NCBI GenBank assembly: GCA_964458015.1
Contig: CAYWGR010000050.1
Coordinates: 1-31,492 of the forward strand
From: CAYWGR01 sp964458015
Lineage (GTDB): Bacteria; Planctomycetota; Planctomycetia; Pirellulales; Thermoguttaceae
Direction: 5' to 3'
DNA: 31,492 bases
Each line of letters starts with the position of its first letter. Positions within the stretch are counted from its first letter, which is position 1. The notes beneath the pieces are model-generated. The model saw only the letters and a program-made list of their open reading frames with translations, was not told the origin of the DNA and made no database searches. A program made the translations under genes and the position numbers. Positions 25,401 to 31,492 of the stretch are shown one piece after another.

Positions 25401-26213
25401 CGGACGCTCGACGAAAATCTGCCGCAATTCCTGCAAATTGGCGCTCGTAAAAATCGTGACGGGCTTATCGAGCGACGCTTCCTTGCCGGGCTCGGCGCGC
25501 ATGAATAGGCCTTTTGCCGCTCCCGCTTGGAAAGGCTCGTTGACGTTGCCGCCGAATGTTCCGCCACATACGTCGTAACCGACTGGATTCTGCATGAATC
25601 CGGCCAAGGATACGGTTTGTTTTTTTGCCGTTGGATTTTTGATCTGGAATGCCAATACGGCCAACGGTTGGGAGGAAAAACGGGAGTCGAGCGGGGCAAA
25701 GGGCGTGTAGGCCGATAGTTCAACTTGGACCGGCAACTCGGAGTCGATATAGCGTAACGCGGCGATGGGATACTCGCCGGTCATTTCAATTTGCTTGACG
25801 CGCGGCCAGTCGGGCCCGCCGGCTGTTTGCAGAAGACGCACGACGTTGCCGGCTTTCACGGCAAACATCATCGGCACCAAACCGTCGCGAAGCGTGTTGA
25901 ACAATTGCCAGTTGGTGAACTGACCGTCGACGCCGATTTCGATGTTGCCGGTGCCGATGCCGCCCAAATGCATCCGAGCGTCGGTGTGAATGCCGGATCG
26001 ATAGACACGCGCAGGCGAGGGTTGCATCAATTCTTTCTTCCAGCGAGCCAATTCCTCGGGCGACGTATGATTCTGCAACCAATCGGCCCAGGCCTGTCGA
26101 CCGATCACCGCGGACGCGGCCCCGGCTCCGATCAGCGTGAGGAAATCTCTTCGATTCACATCGGATGCCTGCGAGCCGCAGCATCCGCCGGAACAATTGC
26201 ATTGACGTGCCAT
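22470..26213 (-). CDS. Tat-exported GH116 (GBA2-like) glycoside hydrolase with nested insertion
   Basis: A 1247-residue protein. ATG 26211-26213 has GGAG seven bases upstream; the open frame reaches 26591 but that part is not protein-like. A Cys-rich N-terminus (Cys5, 7, 11, 12) precedes a twin-arginine signal, NRRDFLTLIGAGAASA. The N-terminal GH116 beta domain begins near residue 60 (HLGGIGTGNIEIGVDG). It is interrupted at about 245-600 by an alpha/beta domain, itself split by a beta-sandwich (about 358-494). The (alpha/alpha)6 catalytic domain follows, with the likely nucleophile Glu780 in YGWEGSNG and acid/base Asp907 in NTYDEALHG, by analogy with GBA2. GH116 members act on beta-glucosides, beta-xylosides or N-acetylglucosaminides; the substrate here is unknown. 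The protein is likely folded in the cytoplasm before export. It diverges from glyA and converges on the carbonic anhydrase gene. Confidence 0.88.
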   Translation of the reverse strand: MARQCNCSGGCCGSQASDVNRRDFLTLIGAGAASAVIGRQAWADWLQNHTSPEELARWKKELMQPSPARVYRSGIHTDARMHLGGIGTGNIEIGVDGQFTNWQLFNTLRDGLVPMMFAVKAGNVVRLLQTAGGPDWPRVKQIEMTGEYPIAALRYIDSELPVQVELSAYTPFAPLDSRFSSQPLAVLAFQIKNPTAKKQTVSLAGFMQNPVGYDVCGGTFGGNVNEPFQAGAAKGLFMRAEPGKEASLDKPVTIFTSANLQELRQIFVERPKNLGVKIIENDALEAVKQSELCSGIILLEETAANLSANSLRAAREAVHAGATLVFAGKTMPLLQSYANYCADKLKPAKDAHPDIVFDDFEHGYKNWTVEGTAFGQEPASGTLPGQQPVTGFVDKSLVNTFRNGDDSLGRLISKPFTIERNYIHFLIGGGSHATAQIRLLVNNKVVRSDSGKNAEQLLPKMWDVREFSGQKAHLEIVDQQKGDWGHINIDQIVFSDYIGNSVQSLESMLPMQFTGILTQPDKKPGDVNTLTFENLQLQPDAKQITLACGMKLFAKTLGKGRIIVASGAMLDPAQVLSWENRHRAFGALCELMGARYVPPQGTSAKVQGFGTLAFAALGDNVTSLSAYTEQNAAWEQFRTQGAFASFDQAKPNAPTAIGQTINGAVAATVDIPANGSVEIPFLLAWHYPNKYNGGVTFASSGTGAWIGCHYTTLWPDAKAVIREAAENFSKIQQRTTSFRKTFYDSTLPYWLLDCITSQAATIRHIGIVFQIANGDIYGWEGSNGCCDPTCTHVWGYEQSLARLFPDLEKIMRRIDFKHQQQPDGGVHNRTEVPSPPHPTGEQPFADGHASCILKAYREALNHPDDSFFKEYWPHIKQAVEYLIVRDAGTKGGTPDGILEDDQFNTYDEALHGVTTFISGYYLAALRAGEEWAKRMGDRVTAERFHAIFLKGQENLLKRCWNGEYFQQDLPDYQKRTGEVGPGCMADQLIGQWWAHQLGLGYILPQDKVRTALKSVFHYNWVPDLTGFKHFPRAFAGDKDKGLLIVTWPKGGRPFSVMNYSDEVWTGIEYQVAAHMIYEGMIEEGFAIVKGARDRYDGIPRAPIGRNPWNEIECGGHYARAMASWSLLLALSGYEYDTLAKSLSFAPRITPNNFKAFFTGPEGWGNLRQIRQETKDGITQCNELQVVEGRLVVTQLHLAPPANAKQAKVTLGGSAIESQLVQKIDGATIIFASPITAKAGDALVITFS

Positions 26214-26610
26214 CGTGATTCTCCAAAACGGCGAGGAAAAAAGATCGTGGGGAATTTTCAAGGCAGGAAAGCACCTTCCCGGGCGTGCAATATCCATCGG
26301 AATGCTTACGCACGCATCCTGTGGTGCTTCTGTGCCGGAGAGTGTAGCTTTTTCCTCATTGGAGCGATTCACGCTGATCGGAGCAAGTCGTTTTTGCGTA
26401 ATTCCCGTATCACTTTGCGACAGCGAGGGCAGGTCGTGTTCCTGTTGCTCCGAAAGCGATCCTTCCAACAGCCGTCGGCAGGAGGCAGGGGCCGGAACAC
26501 CCCACGGGACGGGCCGATTGACGAATTGCCCGAACTCCATGACAATGGGTGGGTGTCCCCGCCTAACGTAACCGGCGGGTGGTCTTTTCACAGCGAGGAC
26601 TTTTTTCCCA
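26214..26610. other. Divergent intergenic region between GH116 and glyA genes
   Basis: Nearly 400 nt that should carry both promoters. A CCCGCC/GGCGGG hairpin with a 10-nt loop lies at 26558-26579, just before GAGGA (26595-26599), the ribosome binding site of glyA, so it could affect glyA translation. I looked for ZTP, THF, glycine and SAM/SAH riboswitch cores and saw none. Confidence 0.5.
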
Positions 26611-27864
26611 ATGAACTACATCGAACGACAGGATCCCGAACTCTGGACCGCCATCGCCGGCGAAATCGAACGGCAGCGCAACGGCCTGGAAATGATCGCC
26701 TCGGAAAACTACACCAGCCCGGCCGTCATGCAGGCAATGGGCAGCGTGTTGACGAACAAGTATGCCGAAGGTTATCCGGGTCACCGCTATTATGGCGGGT
26801 GCGAATTCGTCGATGTGGCCGAAGAACTGGCTCGGAACCGCGCCAAACAGATTTTCGGGGCGGAGCACGTGAACGTGCAACCGCACTCCGGCGCCCAGGC
26901 CAATACGGCCGTCTATTTTTCGACCCTCCAACCGGGCGATACCGTGCTGGGACTGGATCTGGCCCACGGCGGACACCTTTCGCATGGGATGCGGTTGAAC
27001 ATTTCGGGAAAACTCTACGGCTTCTTGAGCTACGGCGTTCGGGAGGATACGCACCGGATCGACTTCGATCAGGTTGCCGCGTTGGCGCGCGAACACAAGC
27101 CGAAGATGATCGTGGCCGGTGCCAGTGCTTATCCTCGCGAGATTCCGCACGCGCGATTTGCTGAGATTGCCCGGGATTGCGGGGCGAAGCTGTTTGTCGA
27201 TATGGCCCATTATGCGGGGCTTGTGGCGGCCAAGCTGCACGACGACCCGGTGCCGTTGGCCGACTATGTGGCTTCGACAACGCACAAGACATTGCGCGGC
27301 CCGCGCGGCGGCATCATTATTTGCAAAGAAGCCTATGCGAAGGAAATCGACCGGGCCGTATTCCCCGGCATCCAGGGCGGACCGCTGATGCATGTGATCG
27401 CCGGCAAGGCAGCCTGTTTCGGCGAAATTCTGACGCCTGCCTATAAGCAATATGCGAAACAAGTGATCGACAATGCCAAGACGTTGGCCAACGTGTTGCT
27501 CGCGGGCGGCGTGAAGTTGGTCAGCGGCGGCACCGACAACCACCTGATCCTGGCCGACGTGACCGCCTTGGGCACGACCGGCAAAATCGCCGAGCAATCG
27601 CTCGACCGCTGCGGCATTACGGTCAACAAGAACATGATCCCGTTCGACCAGCGGAAGCCGATGGATCCCTCGGGCGTTCGGATCGGCACGCCTGCATTGA
27701 CCACGCGCGGCATGGGCTGCGACGAAATGCGTCGGATCGGCGGCTGGATTTTGGAAGTGTTGCGTTCGCCCGACGACGAGCAGCTTTCGGGTCGCATCCG
27801 CGGCGAAGTAGTCGAGCTATGCGGCCAATTCCCCGTGCCTGGCGATAAGAAGGTCGAGGGGTGA
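26611..27864 (+). CDS. glyA: Serine hydroxymethyltransferase
   Basis: A 417-residue fold-type I PLP enzyme of normal length that converts serine and tetrahydrofolate to glycine and methylene-tetrahydrofolate. Clear family motifs are IASENYTSPAVM, NKYAEGYPGHRYYGG, NVQPHSGAQAN, the PLP-binding FVDMAHYAGLVAA, and the Schiff-base Lys226 in ASTTHKTLRGPRGG. The C-terminal domain has GVRIGTPALTTRGM. The ATG lies 11 nt after GAGGA. It is the main source of one-carbon units in the cytoplasm. It is transcribed away from the GH116 gene; the gene is followed by a decayed palindrome pair and the mazEF operon. Confidence 0.98.
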   Translation: MNYIERQDPELWTAIAGEIERQRNGLEMIASENYTSPAVMQAMGSVLTNKYAEGYPGHRYYGGCEFVDVAEELARNRAKQIFGAEHVNVQPHSGAQANTAVYFSTLQPGDTVLGLDLAHGGHLSHGMRLNISGKLYGFLSYGVREDTHRIDFDQVAALAREHKPKMIVAGASAYPREIPHARFAEIARDCGAKLFVDMAHYAGLVAAKLHDDPVPLADYVASTTHKTLRGPRGGIIICKEAYAKEIDRAVFPGIQGGPLMHVIAGKAACFGEILTPAYKQYAKQVIDNAKTLANVLLAGGVKLVSGGTDNHLILADVTALGTTGKIAEQSLDRCGITVNKNMIPFDQRKPMDPSGVRIGTPALTTRGMGCDEMRRIGGWILEVLRSPDDEQLSGRIRGEVVELCGQFPVPGDKKVEG

Positions 27865-27924
27865 GAGATGAGGGGCGAGGGAAAGAGTATTCGCCAAAAA
27901 GCGTGAATAGCGGCACTACAATAG

Positions 27925-27994
27925 CCGGGAGCTAACAGATCCCGGAAGGTGTGTTGCCAACACAAGAAACTCCGAAGGTTGTTAATACGCGGCT
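27925..27994. repeat. Decayed REPIN-like palindrome pair after glyA
   Basis: The first unit, CCGGGAGC-TAACA-GATCCCGG at 27925-27945, has one mismatch. At 27971-27994 lies TCCGAAGG-TTGTTAATACGCGGCT, a degraded form of the inverted second unit. The 26-nt gap matches the spacing of the other two pairs. Confidence 0.6.
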
Positions 27995-28025
27995 AATTTC
28001 GTGTGGCTTTTGAGACGGACCACGC

Positions 28026-28061
28026 TTGACTTTCCCCATCCTGGCGGCTATACATTGTATA
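28026..28061 (+). promoter_or_regulatory. mazEF promoter with palindromic operator over the -10 box
   Basis: TTGACT (28026-28031) and TATACA (28049-28054) are separated by 17 nt, a near-consensus sigma70 promoter. The 13-nt perfect palindrome TATACATTGTATA (28049-28061) covers the -10 box. MazE-type antitoxins bind such dyads, so autorepression is likely. GGAGG at 28068-28072 is the ribosome binding site. Confidence 0.75.
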
Positions 28062-28078
28062 TCCCTTGGAGGTAACGC

Positions 28079-28327
28079 ATGGTGACAAAAGTCCAAAGTT
28101 GGGGCAACAGCCAGGGCCTGCGATTGAGCAAGCAAGTTTTGGAGGAGGCTCATCTCTCCGTGGGCGACAATGTGGATGTTGCCGTCTGCGATGGTGTGAT
28201 TATGATTAGGCCGACCAAGCGGTCGCGAGAAAAAGTGAGCCTTCGAGAGCTTGTTGCACAAATCCCGAACGATTATAAGCCCGAGGAGATCGACTGGGGG
28301 GCGAGCGTTGGGCGGGAGGTCTGTTAA
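28079..28327 (+). CDS. mazE: MazE-like AbrB-family antitoxin
   Basis: An 82-residue protein. Residues about 1-47 form the AbrB/MazE DNA-binding swapped-hairpin barrel (VTKVQSWGNSQGLRLSKQV and VGDNVDVAVCDGVIMIRP). The polar C-terminal tail (about 50-82) would wrap around the toxin. A strong GGAGG seven bases... upstream sets the start at 28079. The antitoxin should neutralise MazF and repress its own promoter through the palindrome on the -10 box. The TAA stop is directly followed by the mazF ATG with no gap, so the two are translationally coupled. Confidence 0.93.
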   Translation: MVTKVQSWGNSQGLRLSKQVLEEAHLSVGDNVDVAVCDGVIMIRPTKRSREKVSLRELVAQIPNDYKPEEIDWGASVGREVC

Positions 28328-28660
28328 ATGGCCTACATCCCGCGTAAGGGCGATTACATCGTCGTGACGTTTGATCCGCAGTCGGGCCATGAGCAAAAGG
28401 GCCGCCGACCTGCACTCGTGGTAAGCAATGACTTGTTCAACAAGCACACCGGCCTTGCCTTCGTATGCCCCATCACGAATACTCGCCGCGATTTTCCTTT
28501 TCATGTTGCAGTCGAGGGTGAGTCGGACTTAACGGGATTTGTTATGGTGGAACAAATTAAGTCCATCGATTACCATGCTCGCAAGGCCCACAAAATTGGC
28601 GTCGCTTCGGCGGCGGTCTTGGACCAAGTGTTGTCCCTGTTGGATGCTTGCATTTACTGA
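28328..28660 (+). CDS. mazF: MazF/PemK-family endoribonuclease toxin
   Basis: A 110-residue toxin of normal length that cuts mRNA at short sequence motifs. The fold is seen in KGDYIVVTFDPQSGHEQKGRRPALVVS, here with Arg in the GRRPALV loop that holds a catalytic residue. LAFVCPITNTRRDFPFHV carries the conserved Thr-Asn, followed by FVMVEQIKSIDYHARK and a final helix. All expected parts are present, so it is probably active; the cut site cannot be read from the sequence. The gene follows mazE without a gap, and the downstream gene is an unrelated orphan. Confidence 0.95.
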   Translation: MAYIPRKGDYIVVTFDPQSGHEQKGRRPALVVSNDLFNKHTGLAFVCPITNTRRDFPFHVAVEGESDLTGFVMVEQIKSIDYHARKAHKIGVASAAVLDQVLSLLDACIY

Positions 28661-28690
28661 TCAAACTTCTTTTGCTTTTGGTCGCAAGTC

Positions 28691-29155
28691 ATGCACCAGA
28701 AGCTAGTGATAATTGCCATTTTAGTCGTAATTATTGCTGCGTTTTTGTTATTAAGGGCAACACCGGAATATGATATTGATTGCGTGGACCCAAGGCTTCG
28801 CGCACTTCGGGAGCCCTATCAGAGTGTCACGACTGCCTACTACTTAGATGGCGGCAGTATTGGCATCGAAATTACTGATCGAGATGGCCGTCGTGTAGTA
28901 TTTGCCTTTCCGTGCGACGACGTCGGTAGCACGAATACCTACGACAAGGTCTTCGTCGGTGCCGCACACGCTAGTTGGGTGGGAGCAATAGAAATTGCAG
29001 AGCCAGAACACACTAAGCGTATGCTCGTTTGCATCCTGCGGGACTACCCAAATCGGACGCCGTCGGATGATTACTGTCTCGGGGAACTGCGTCACCATCC
29101 GGTTGACTTCGCGCGTCACCTCATTCACAGATGGAAGGGTGACTATAAGCTATAA
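28691..29155 (+). CDS. Small membrane-anchored protein of unknown function
   Basis: A 154-residue protein that I do not recognise. Residues about 4-22 (KLVIIAILVVIIAAFLLL) form one membrane helix with few charges before it, so the rest probably faces the periplasm. The soluble part has aromatic and charged beta-like stretches (YYLDGGSIGIEITDRDG) and four Cys residues. It begins 30 nt after mazF, but no Shine-Dalgarno is evident and the codon use is less GC-rich than that of its neighbours. This suggests cargo carried with the toxin-antitoxin pair. Its real expression is uncertain. Confidence 0.6.
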   Translation: MHQKLVIIAILVVIIAAFLLLRATPEYDIDCVDPRLRALREPYQSVTTAYYLDGGSIGIEITDRDGRRVVFAFPCDDVGSTNTYDKVFVGAAHASWVGAIEIAEPEHTKRMLVCILRDYPNRTPSDDYCLGELRHHPVDFARHLIHRWKGDYKL

Positions 29156-29425
29156 GTCATGCGACCGCTAAGTCCGAATGGAGGATAGGGAGGATAGGGG
29201 ACATCACTCATATTGGCCATTTTAAGGCACCTCCTTTTTGGAGAAACCTCGGATGGCACTCCCGTCCATCCTGTTTGAGCGTATAATGCATGTTCTGTGA
29301 GCCGTACTGATTACCGTGTATCGGCCCGATCCCAAGTGTTGGACTAATTGGCAGGATTTGCTCGATGGGCCAGTCCTGCGAAATCGCAAACTTCGGCCTT
29401 TTATAGCCCCAAACAATTACCAATC

Positions 29426-29878
29426 ATGCCAAAAAGCAAAATACTAATCGCTGACGACAACGCCCCCAATGTTGAACTGCTGGAGGCCTATCTGGATGGA
29501 GTGGAGTGCGACATCGCCGTGGCCGTCGACGGCCGCGACACGCTGGCCAAAGTGGCGGAGTTTCAGCCGGACTTGATTCTGCTGGACATCATGATGCCGA
29601 AGCTGAGCGGGTTCGAGGTCTGCAAAACCTTGAAACGCGACCCGGCGACCAAGCAGGTCATGATCTTGATGGTCACGGCCTTGAACGAATTGGGCGACAT
29701 CGAGCGGGCGGTGTCCTCGGGCTGCGACGACTTTTTGAGCAAGCCGGTCAATAAGCTGGAATTGGTCAAACGTGTCGAGAACATGCTCAAGCTACGCCAA
29801 GTAACCGACGAGCTGGAACGGTTGCGCCGCTATATCGACAGCATGGAAGAACCGCCGGTGCGGACAAAGAAAAGCTAG
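29426..29878 (+). CDS. Single-domain response regulator with C-terminal coiled coil
   Basis: A 150-residue protein with one receiver domain. The acidic pair is Asp10-Asp11, the phosphorylation site Asp54 in ILLDIMMP, the switch Thr84 in LMVTAL, and the conserved Lys106 in FLSKPVN. The last about 35 residues (ELVKRVENMLKLRQVTDELE onward) form a likely coiled coil that may pair the protein with itself or a partner. No output domain is present, as in DivK-type regulators. The ATG at 29426 was chosen because it gives the usual PKSKILIADD start; no Shine-Dalgarno is seen. No histidine kinase is next to it. It converges on the FHA gene across a shared terminator. Confidence 0.94.
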   Translation: MPKSKILIADDNAPNVELLEAYLDGVECDIAVAVDGRDTLAKVAEFQPDLILLDIMMPKLSGFEVCKTLKRDPATKQVMILMVTALNELGDIERAVSSGCDDFLSKPVNKLELVKRVENMLKLRQVTDELERLRRYIDSMEEPPVRTKKS

Positions 29879-29897
29879 AGGCTAGGGATTAGAAAAA

Positions 29898-29943
29898 AAG
29901 GGTGGAGGGAAAGCGTTCGTTTCCCACCACCCTTAAGTTTTTT
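29898..29943. terminator. Bidirectional intrinsic terminator
   Basis: AAGGGTGGAGGGAAA (29898-29912) pairs with TTTCCCACCACCCTT (29920-29934) with one mismatch, around the loop GCGTTCG. TTTTTT (29938-29943) follows on the forward strand, and AAAAAAA (29893-29899) precedes and partly overlaps the stem, giving a U-run in reverse. It serves both the response regulator gene and the FHA gene. Confidence 0.88.
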
Positions 29944-29965
29944 ACTTACGCGGTTTGGTTTCTCT

Positions 29966-31357
29966 TTACCCTAAGCCTTTAAGGAAATCGTCGAAGACGT
30001 CCTCGGGCTCGGCGGGGTCGGCAGACTTTTTCTTAACCGGTTTTTCCTCGGCATGGCCGAAGATGTCGGAATCGCCGGCCGGTTCTTCTTCGGCGGCCGG
30101 AGCAGGAGCAGCCGGCTCTTCTTCCACAGGCTCCTCTTCAACCGGCTCGGTCTTAGCAGGCTTGGCCGGGGCGTTTTTCGCGGCGGCTTTGGCGTCGGGC
30201 TTTGCCGGTTTGTCCTTGCCTTTCTTTTTGCCGCCGAACATACCGCCGAACCAAGATTTCTTCTTCGACGCGGCTTTAGTCTTCGCAGGCGCTGTGTCTT
30301 CTTCCTCTTCCTCCTCTTCTTCTGCTTCTTCGCTGCTTTCCTCGACGGCCTCGGGCTCGCTTTCTTGCTCTTCAGCGACCGGGGCAGCAGGTTCCGATTC
30401 GGCTATGCCGTATAGGTCGGATTCCTCGGATGTTTCGAGCGAAAATTCTTCGGGCGAATCTTCGGATGCCGGCGATTCCTCCTCGGCGAAGAAGTCGAAC
30501 TCCGGCTCGCCGGTCGTTTCTTCGACAGCCACAGGCTCAGCTTCCGCTACTGCCGGCTCTTCTTGAACAGCTACCGGTTCAGCTTCCACCGCCGGTTCTT
30601 CCTGGGCAGCTACCGGTTCCTCTTGAACAACTACAATATCCTCTTCCACGGCTACCGGCTCTTGTTCGACGGCCGCGGGCTCTTCGGCAACTTCGATGGA
30701 CTCCACCTCGGGCTCGACGGCCGTCGGTTCCGGCGCGGGCTTAGCCAAGGTGGGCGGCGGCGTCGGTTCGGGCTCTGCCTCGGGCTCGATCGAGAAATCT
30801 TCTGCGACTTCTTCCACCTCTTCGACCGCGGGCTCTTCGGCTGCTTCGGCAGATGCAAACAAGGATTCTTCGACCGGCGCCGATTCAGGTTCGCCCATAA
30901 GATCATCGAAGAACGATGCCTCTTGCGGTGCCGCGGCGGCGGCAACGCCAACCGATTCCGGCTCGAAGGAGGTCGGTTCGTCGAACGCTTGGAAGTCGGG
31001 CGTTTCCCCGGCGGCGGCTTGTTTCTTTTCGACAAGCACCGGTTCGGGCAGTTCGCTCAAATCGCCGTCATACTCGTAAGTGGCGCGGAACGTCAGCGGG
31101 CCGACGGTGAACTCGGCGTCGGGCGGCAACGGCGCTTCTTTGATCTTTTGCCCTCCGACCGAAGTTCCGTTGAGGGAACCTAGATCACGAACCATCAACA
31201 GGCCGTTTGCCTCGAACACTTCGCAGTGTTGACGGCTAATCATGGGATGGGCCACCGTCAGACCGGCGCCACGGCTGCGGCCAATGATGGTGGGCAGTTT
31301 GAGAGCAATCTCGGCCTTACTGGCCTTGCCGCCGACAACAGAAAGTTTTGCTTCCAT
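29966..31357 (-). CDS. FHA-domain protein with long acidic, proline-rich tail
   Basis: A 463-residue protein. The FHA domain (about 5-95) has GRS at 26-28, SRQH at 41-44 and SLNGT at 61-65, the residues that bind phosphothreonine. Residues 105-358 are a disordered acidic region dominated by Glu, Pro, Ala and Val, with an EEPAV/EPVAV-type repeat at about 222-281 (nt 30515-30694). A Lys-rich patch follows at 359-403, holding WFGGMFGG, then a second acidic stretch and an end with DVFDDFLKGLG. The motifs DLYGIAE (314-320) and DIFGHAE (431-437) repeat. ATG 31355-31357 is chosen because the FHA domain begins at once; a frame extension to 31426 is not supported, and no Shine-Dalgarno is seen. It may be a scaffold read by Ser/Thr kinases such as the one at 14784. 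Confidence 0.9.
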   Translation of the reverse strand: MEAKLSVVGGKASKAEIALKLPTIIGRSRGAGLTVAHPMISRQHCEVFEANGLLMVRDLGSLNGTSVGGQKIKEAPLPPDAEFTVGPLTFRATYEYDGDLSELPEPVLVEKKQAAAGETPDFQAFDEPTSFEPESVGVAAAAAPQEASFFDDLMGEPESAPVEESLFASAEAAEEPAVEEVEEVAEDFSIEPEAEPEPTPPPTLAKPAPEPTAVEPEVESIEVAEEPAAVEQEPVAVEEDIVVVQEEPVAAQEEPAVEAEPVAVQEEPAVAEAEPVAVEETTGEPEFDFFAEEESPASEDSPEEFSLETSEESDLYGIAESEPAAPVAEEQESEPEAVEESSEEAEEEEEEEEDTAPAKTKAASKKKSWFGGMFGGKKKGKDKPAKPDAKAAAKNAPAKPAKTEPVEEEPVEEEPAAPAPAAEEEPAGDSDIFGHAEEKPVKKKSADPAEPEDVFDDFLKGLG

Positions 31358-31405
31358 AAGAAATGCTATAACCCCGGCTTCCCTTGATCCTATGATAGAC
31401 GCTCG

Positions 31406-31426
31406 TTGCGGGAGACAATCCCGCAA
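31406..31426. promoter_or_regulatory. Perfect hairpin in the upstream region of the FHA gene
   Basis: TTGCGGGA (31406-31413) and TCCCGCAA (31419-31426) pair perfectly around GACAA, about 50 nt before the FHA start on the reverse strand. No clear T-run follows. It could be a 5' UTR hairpin or an operator. Beyond it, 31427-31492 is too short to assign; an ATG at 31454 is open to the edge but has no recognisable product. Confidence 0.45.
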
Positions 31427-31492
31427 TCTTGCCTTAATTGCGTCATTTTACTCATGGTAATATGGGGAACCATCTGTGACAACAGGCAAAAC

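Noticed and set aside
26214..26591. 126-residue N-terminal extension of the GH116 protein
   Set aside because: The extension is not protein-like; the Tat signal and a GGAG ribosome site place the start at 26213.
26214..26610. Riboswitch for glycine, ZTP, THF or SAM/SAH before glyA
   Set aside because: None of the conserved core sequences could be found; only a simple hairpin is present.
25791..27164. 457-residue forward reading frame spanning the GH116 gene, the intergenic gap and glyA
   Set aside because: It crosses two genes with strong family motifs on other frames and has no domain of its own.
26563..27597. 344-residue reverse reading frame
   Set aside because: Antisense to glyA; no family match.
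13779..29414. 15-nt match GTTTGGGGCTATAAA at 13779-13793 and its complement at 29400-29414, both upstream of genes
   Set aside because: One such match in 31 kb is about what chance predicts when both strands are compared.
30563..31183. 206-residue forward frame rich in Arg, Gly and Phe
   Set aside because: It is the complement of the repetitive FHA tail and FHA domain; its composition follows from the Glu/Pro/Ala repeats.
1..31492. CRISPR array, tRNA or rRNA genes, prophage or complete insertion sequence
   Set aside because: No regularly spaced repeat array, no cloverleaf or rRNA sequence that I recognise, and no intact transposase or integrase gene is seen.

Overview
The window looks like chromosomal DNA of a planctomycete, probably Pirellulales-like. 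The grounds are the DUF1559 pseudopilin-like protein at the left edge, the secreted carbohydrate-active enzymes, a planctomycete-style TGS GTPase, an FHA protein and a stand-alone Ser/Thr kinase, moderately high GC, and many genes without a Shine-Dalgarno sequence. This is inference from gene content; no rRNA or tRNA is present to place it.

Layout. 1-7254: a truncated DUF1559 protein, an NPCBM-GH36 alpha-galactosidase-like enzyme and a 1174-residue GH2 enzyme, all forward, the last two with signal peptides. 7479-10291: reverse-strand DNA polymerase X (polX) and a TGS-domain GTPase. 10894-13475: rpe overlapping an active-site-deficient histidine-phosphatase-fold gene, then a secreted SGNH hydrolase. 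13828-17412: accD, a small Ser/Thr kinase and a B12-binding radical SAM protein. 17500-19548: peptide deformylase (reverse) diverging from a transaldolase-family gene. 19597-21247: HicB, a collapsed 21-codon hicA relic and a secreted HEXXH peptidase-like protein whose frame runs through a palindromic repeat. 21559-22278: exported beta-carbonic anhydrase. 22470-26213: reverse-strand Tat-exported GH116 enzyme with a nested insertion, divergent from glyA (26611-27864). 28079-28660: mazEF with a clear self-regulated promoter. 28691-31357: a small membrane-anchored orphan, a single-domain response regulator, and a convergent FHA protein with a long acidic tail.

Themes. One is secreted polysaccharide turnover (GH36, GH2, SGNH hydrolase, GH116), possibly feeding central sugar metabolism (rpe, transaldolase), though the genes are not one operon. 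The second is dispersed short repeats: a REPIN-like element of two inverted CCGGGAGC palindromes about 26 nt apart occurs three times just downstream of genes, and a single palindrome with a T-run serves as a terminator. Other hairpin repeats include a 117-bp MITE-like inverted repeat and one lying inside a coding region.

I see no unmistakably new multi-gene defence or biosynthetic system. The most unusual items are the REPIN-like family, the in-frame collapsed HicA, the catalytic-His-less phosphatase coupled to rpe, and the nested domain insertion in GH116.
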